The notes under the pieces: model-generated
Databases searched by the model: none
Told to the model about the DNA's origin: nothing
What the model saw: only the letters and a program-made list of their open reading frames with translations
Source: Neisseriaceae bacterium
GTDB taxonomy: Bacteria; Pseudomonadota; Gammaproteobacteria; Burkholderiales; UBA11063
Assembly (NCBI GenBank): GCA_947441745.1
Contig: CANEUJ010000090.1
Span: forward strand, 1-6,935
Direction of reading: 5' to 3'
DNA length: 6,935 nucleotides
Made by a program: the position numbers and the translations under genes
Part shown: piece after piece, positions 6,685 to 6,935 of the stretch
Position numbering within the stretch: the first letter of the stretch is position 1
How the letters are laid out: each line of letters begins with the position of its first letter

Positions 6685-6935
6685 ATGAGAATTAAATTAG
6701 GGTTTGGAAATCAATGTCTATTAGCTCTAGTTCTTGGGTTAGTATTTGGTCATTTTTTACCAAGCAATATTGTTGGCTATATAAGTCCTTTTGGGGATAT
6801 ATTTTTAAAGTTACTAAAATTAGTAATAGTGCCACTTACTTTTTCAACTATTGTAGCGAGCTTCTCAAAGTTAGAGAGTATAGCTCTAGTTAAAAAACTA
6901 GGTTTAAATACTTTGGTATGGTTTGTAATAACTGC
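6685..6935 (+). CDS. Na+/dicarboxylate (or glutamate) symporter family protein, N-terminal part (3' end outside window)
   Basis: Members of this inner-membrane secondary transporter family import C4-dicarboxylates, glutamate/aspartate or other amino acids with Na+ or H+. The frame gives 83 codons to the window edge, beginning MRIKLGFGNQCLLALVLGLVFGH in direct translation. Hydrophobic segments at about 10-29 and 42-60 match TM1 and TM2. GDIFLKLLKLVIVPLTFSTIV (about 37-57) is the family's conserved early motif (usually F-x-x-L-x-K-M-x-x-x-P-L-x-F). A third segment begins near residue 75. The substrate-binding hairpins and TM7/8 lie beyond the window, so the substrate cannot be told. The start has a GTGAGGA ribosome-binding site 4 bases upstream. 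The 15-base gap after ychF and the lack of a terminator suggest co-transcription with ychF. Confidence 0.88.
   Translation, partial: MRIKLGFGNQCLLALVLGLVFGHFLPSNIVGYISPFGDIFLKLLKLVIVPLTFSTIVASFSKLESIALVKKLGLNTLVWFVIT

Overview
This AT-rich window looks like ordinary chromosome from a Gram-negative proteobacterium. It holds eight genes, six complete and two cut by the window ends. The EtfB sequence and the WrbA-type protein resemble betaproteobacterial versions from memory. I therefore favour an AT-rich betaproteobacterium, possibly of the Neisseriales, but this is inference and the window has no rRNA or other strong taxonomic marker.

Left part, minus strand (about 1-1853): a tight operon runs wrbA-like quinone oxidoreductase, then etfB, then etfA (3' end outside the window). 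The genes overlap at both junctions (ATGA and TAATG). The operon starts from an extended -10 promoter in a 103-base spacer. Facing away from it is an mltD-like secreted lytic transglycosylase (1957-3246, plus strand, GTG start).

Middle: mltD converges on a secreted glycoside hydrolase of family GH76 type (3313-4593, minus strand), the probable alpha-1,6-mannanase family. The 66-base convergent spacer holds weak AT-rich inverted repeats. The GH76 gene stands alone, with no transporter or sugar-utilisation partner in view.

Right part, plus strand: an alpha/beta hydrolase (4731-5516) resembling 3-oxoadipate enol-lactonase, then the universally conserved ATPase/GTPase ychF (5578-6669). Fifteen bases further on begins a Na+/dicarboxylate symporter family transporter (from 6685, truncated by the window). 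Every spacer is shorter than about 140 bases.

The themes are flavin-based electron transfer, cell-wall turnover, secreted polysaccharide degradation, a translation-associated ATPase and nutrient uptake. I see no mobile element, CRISPR array, tRNA, rRNA or defence system, and no convincing undescribed system. The items most worth a second look are the orphan GH76 enzyme, the overlapping wrbA-etfBA operon, a Glu-to-Asp change in the nucleotide-specificity motif of YchF, and a seven-codon upstream ORF overlapping the hydrolase start.
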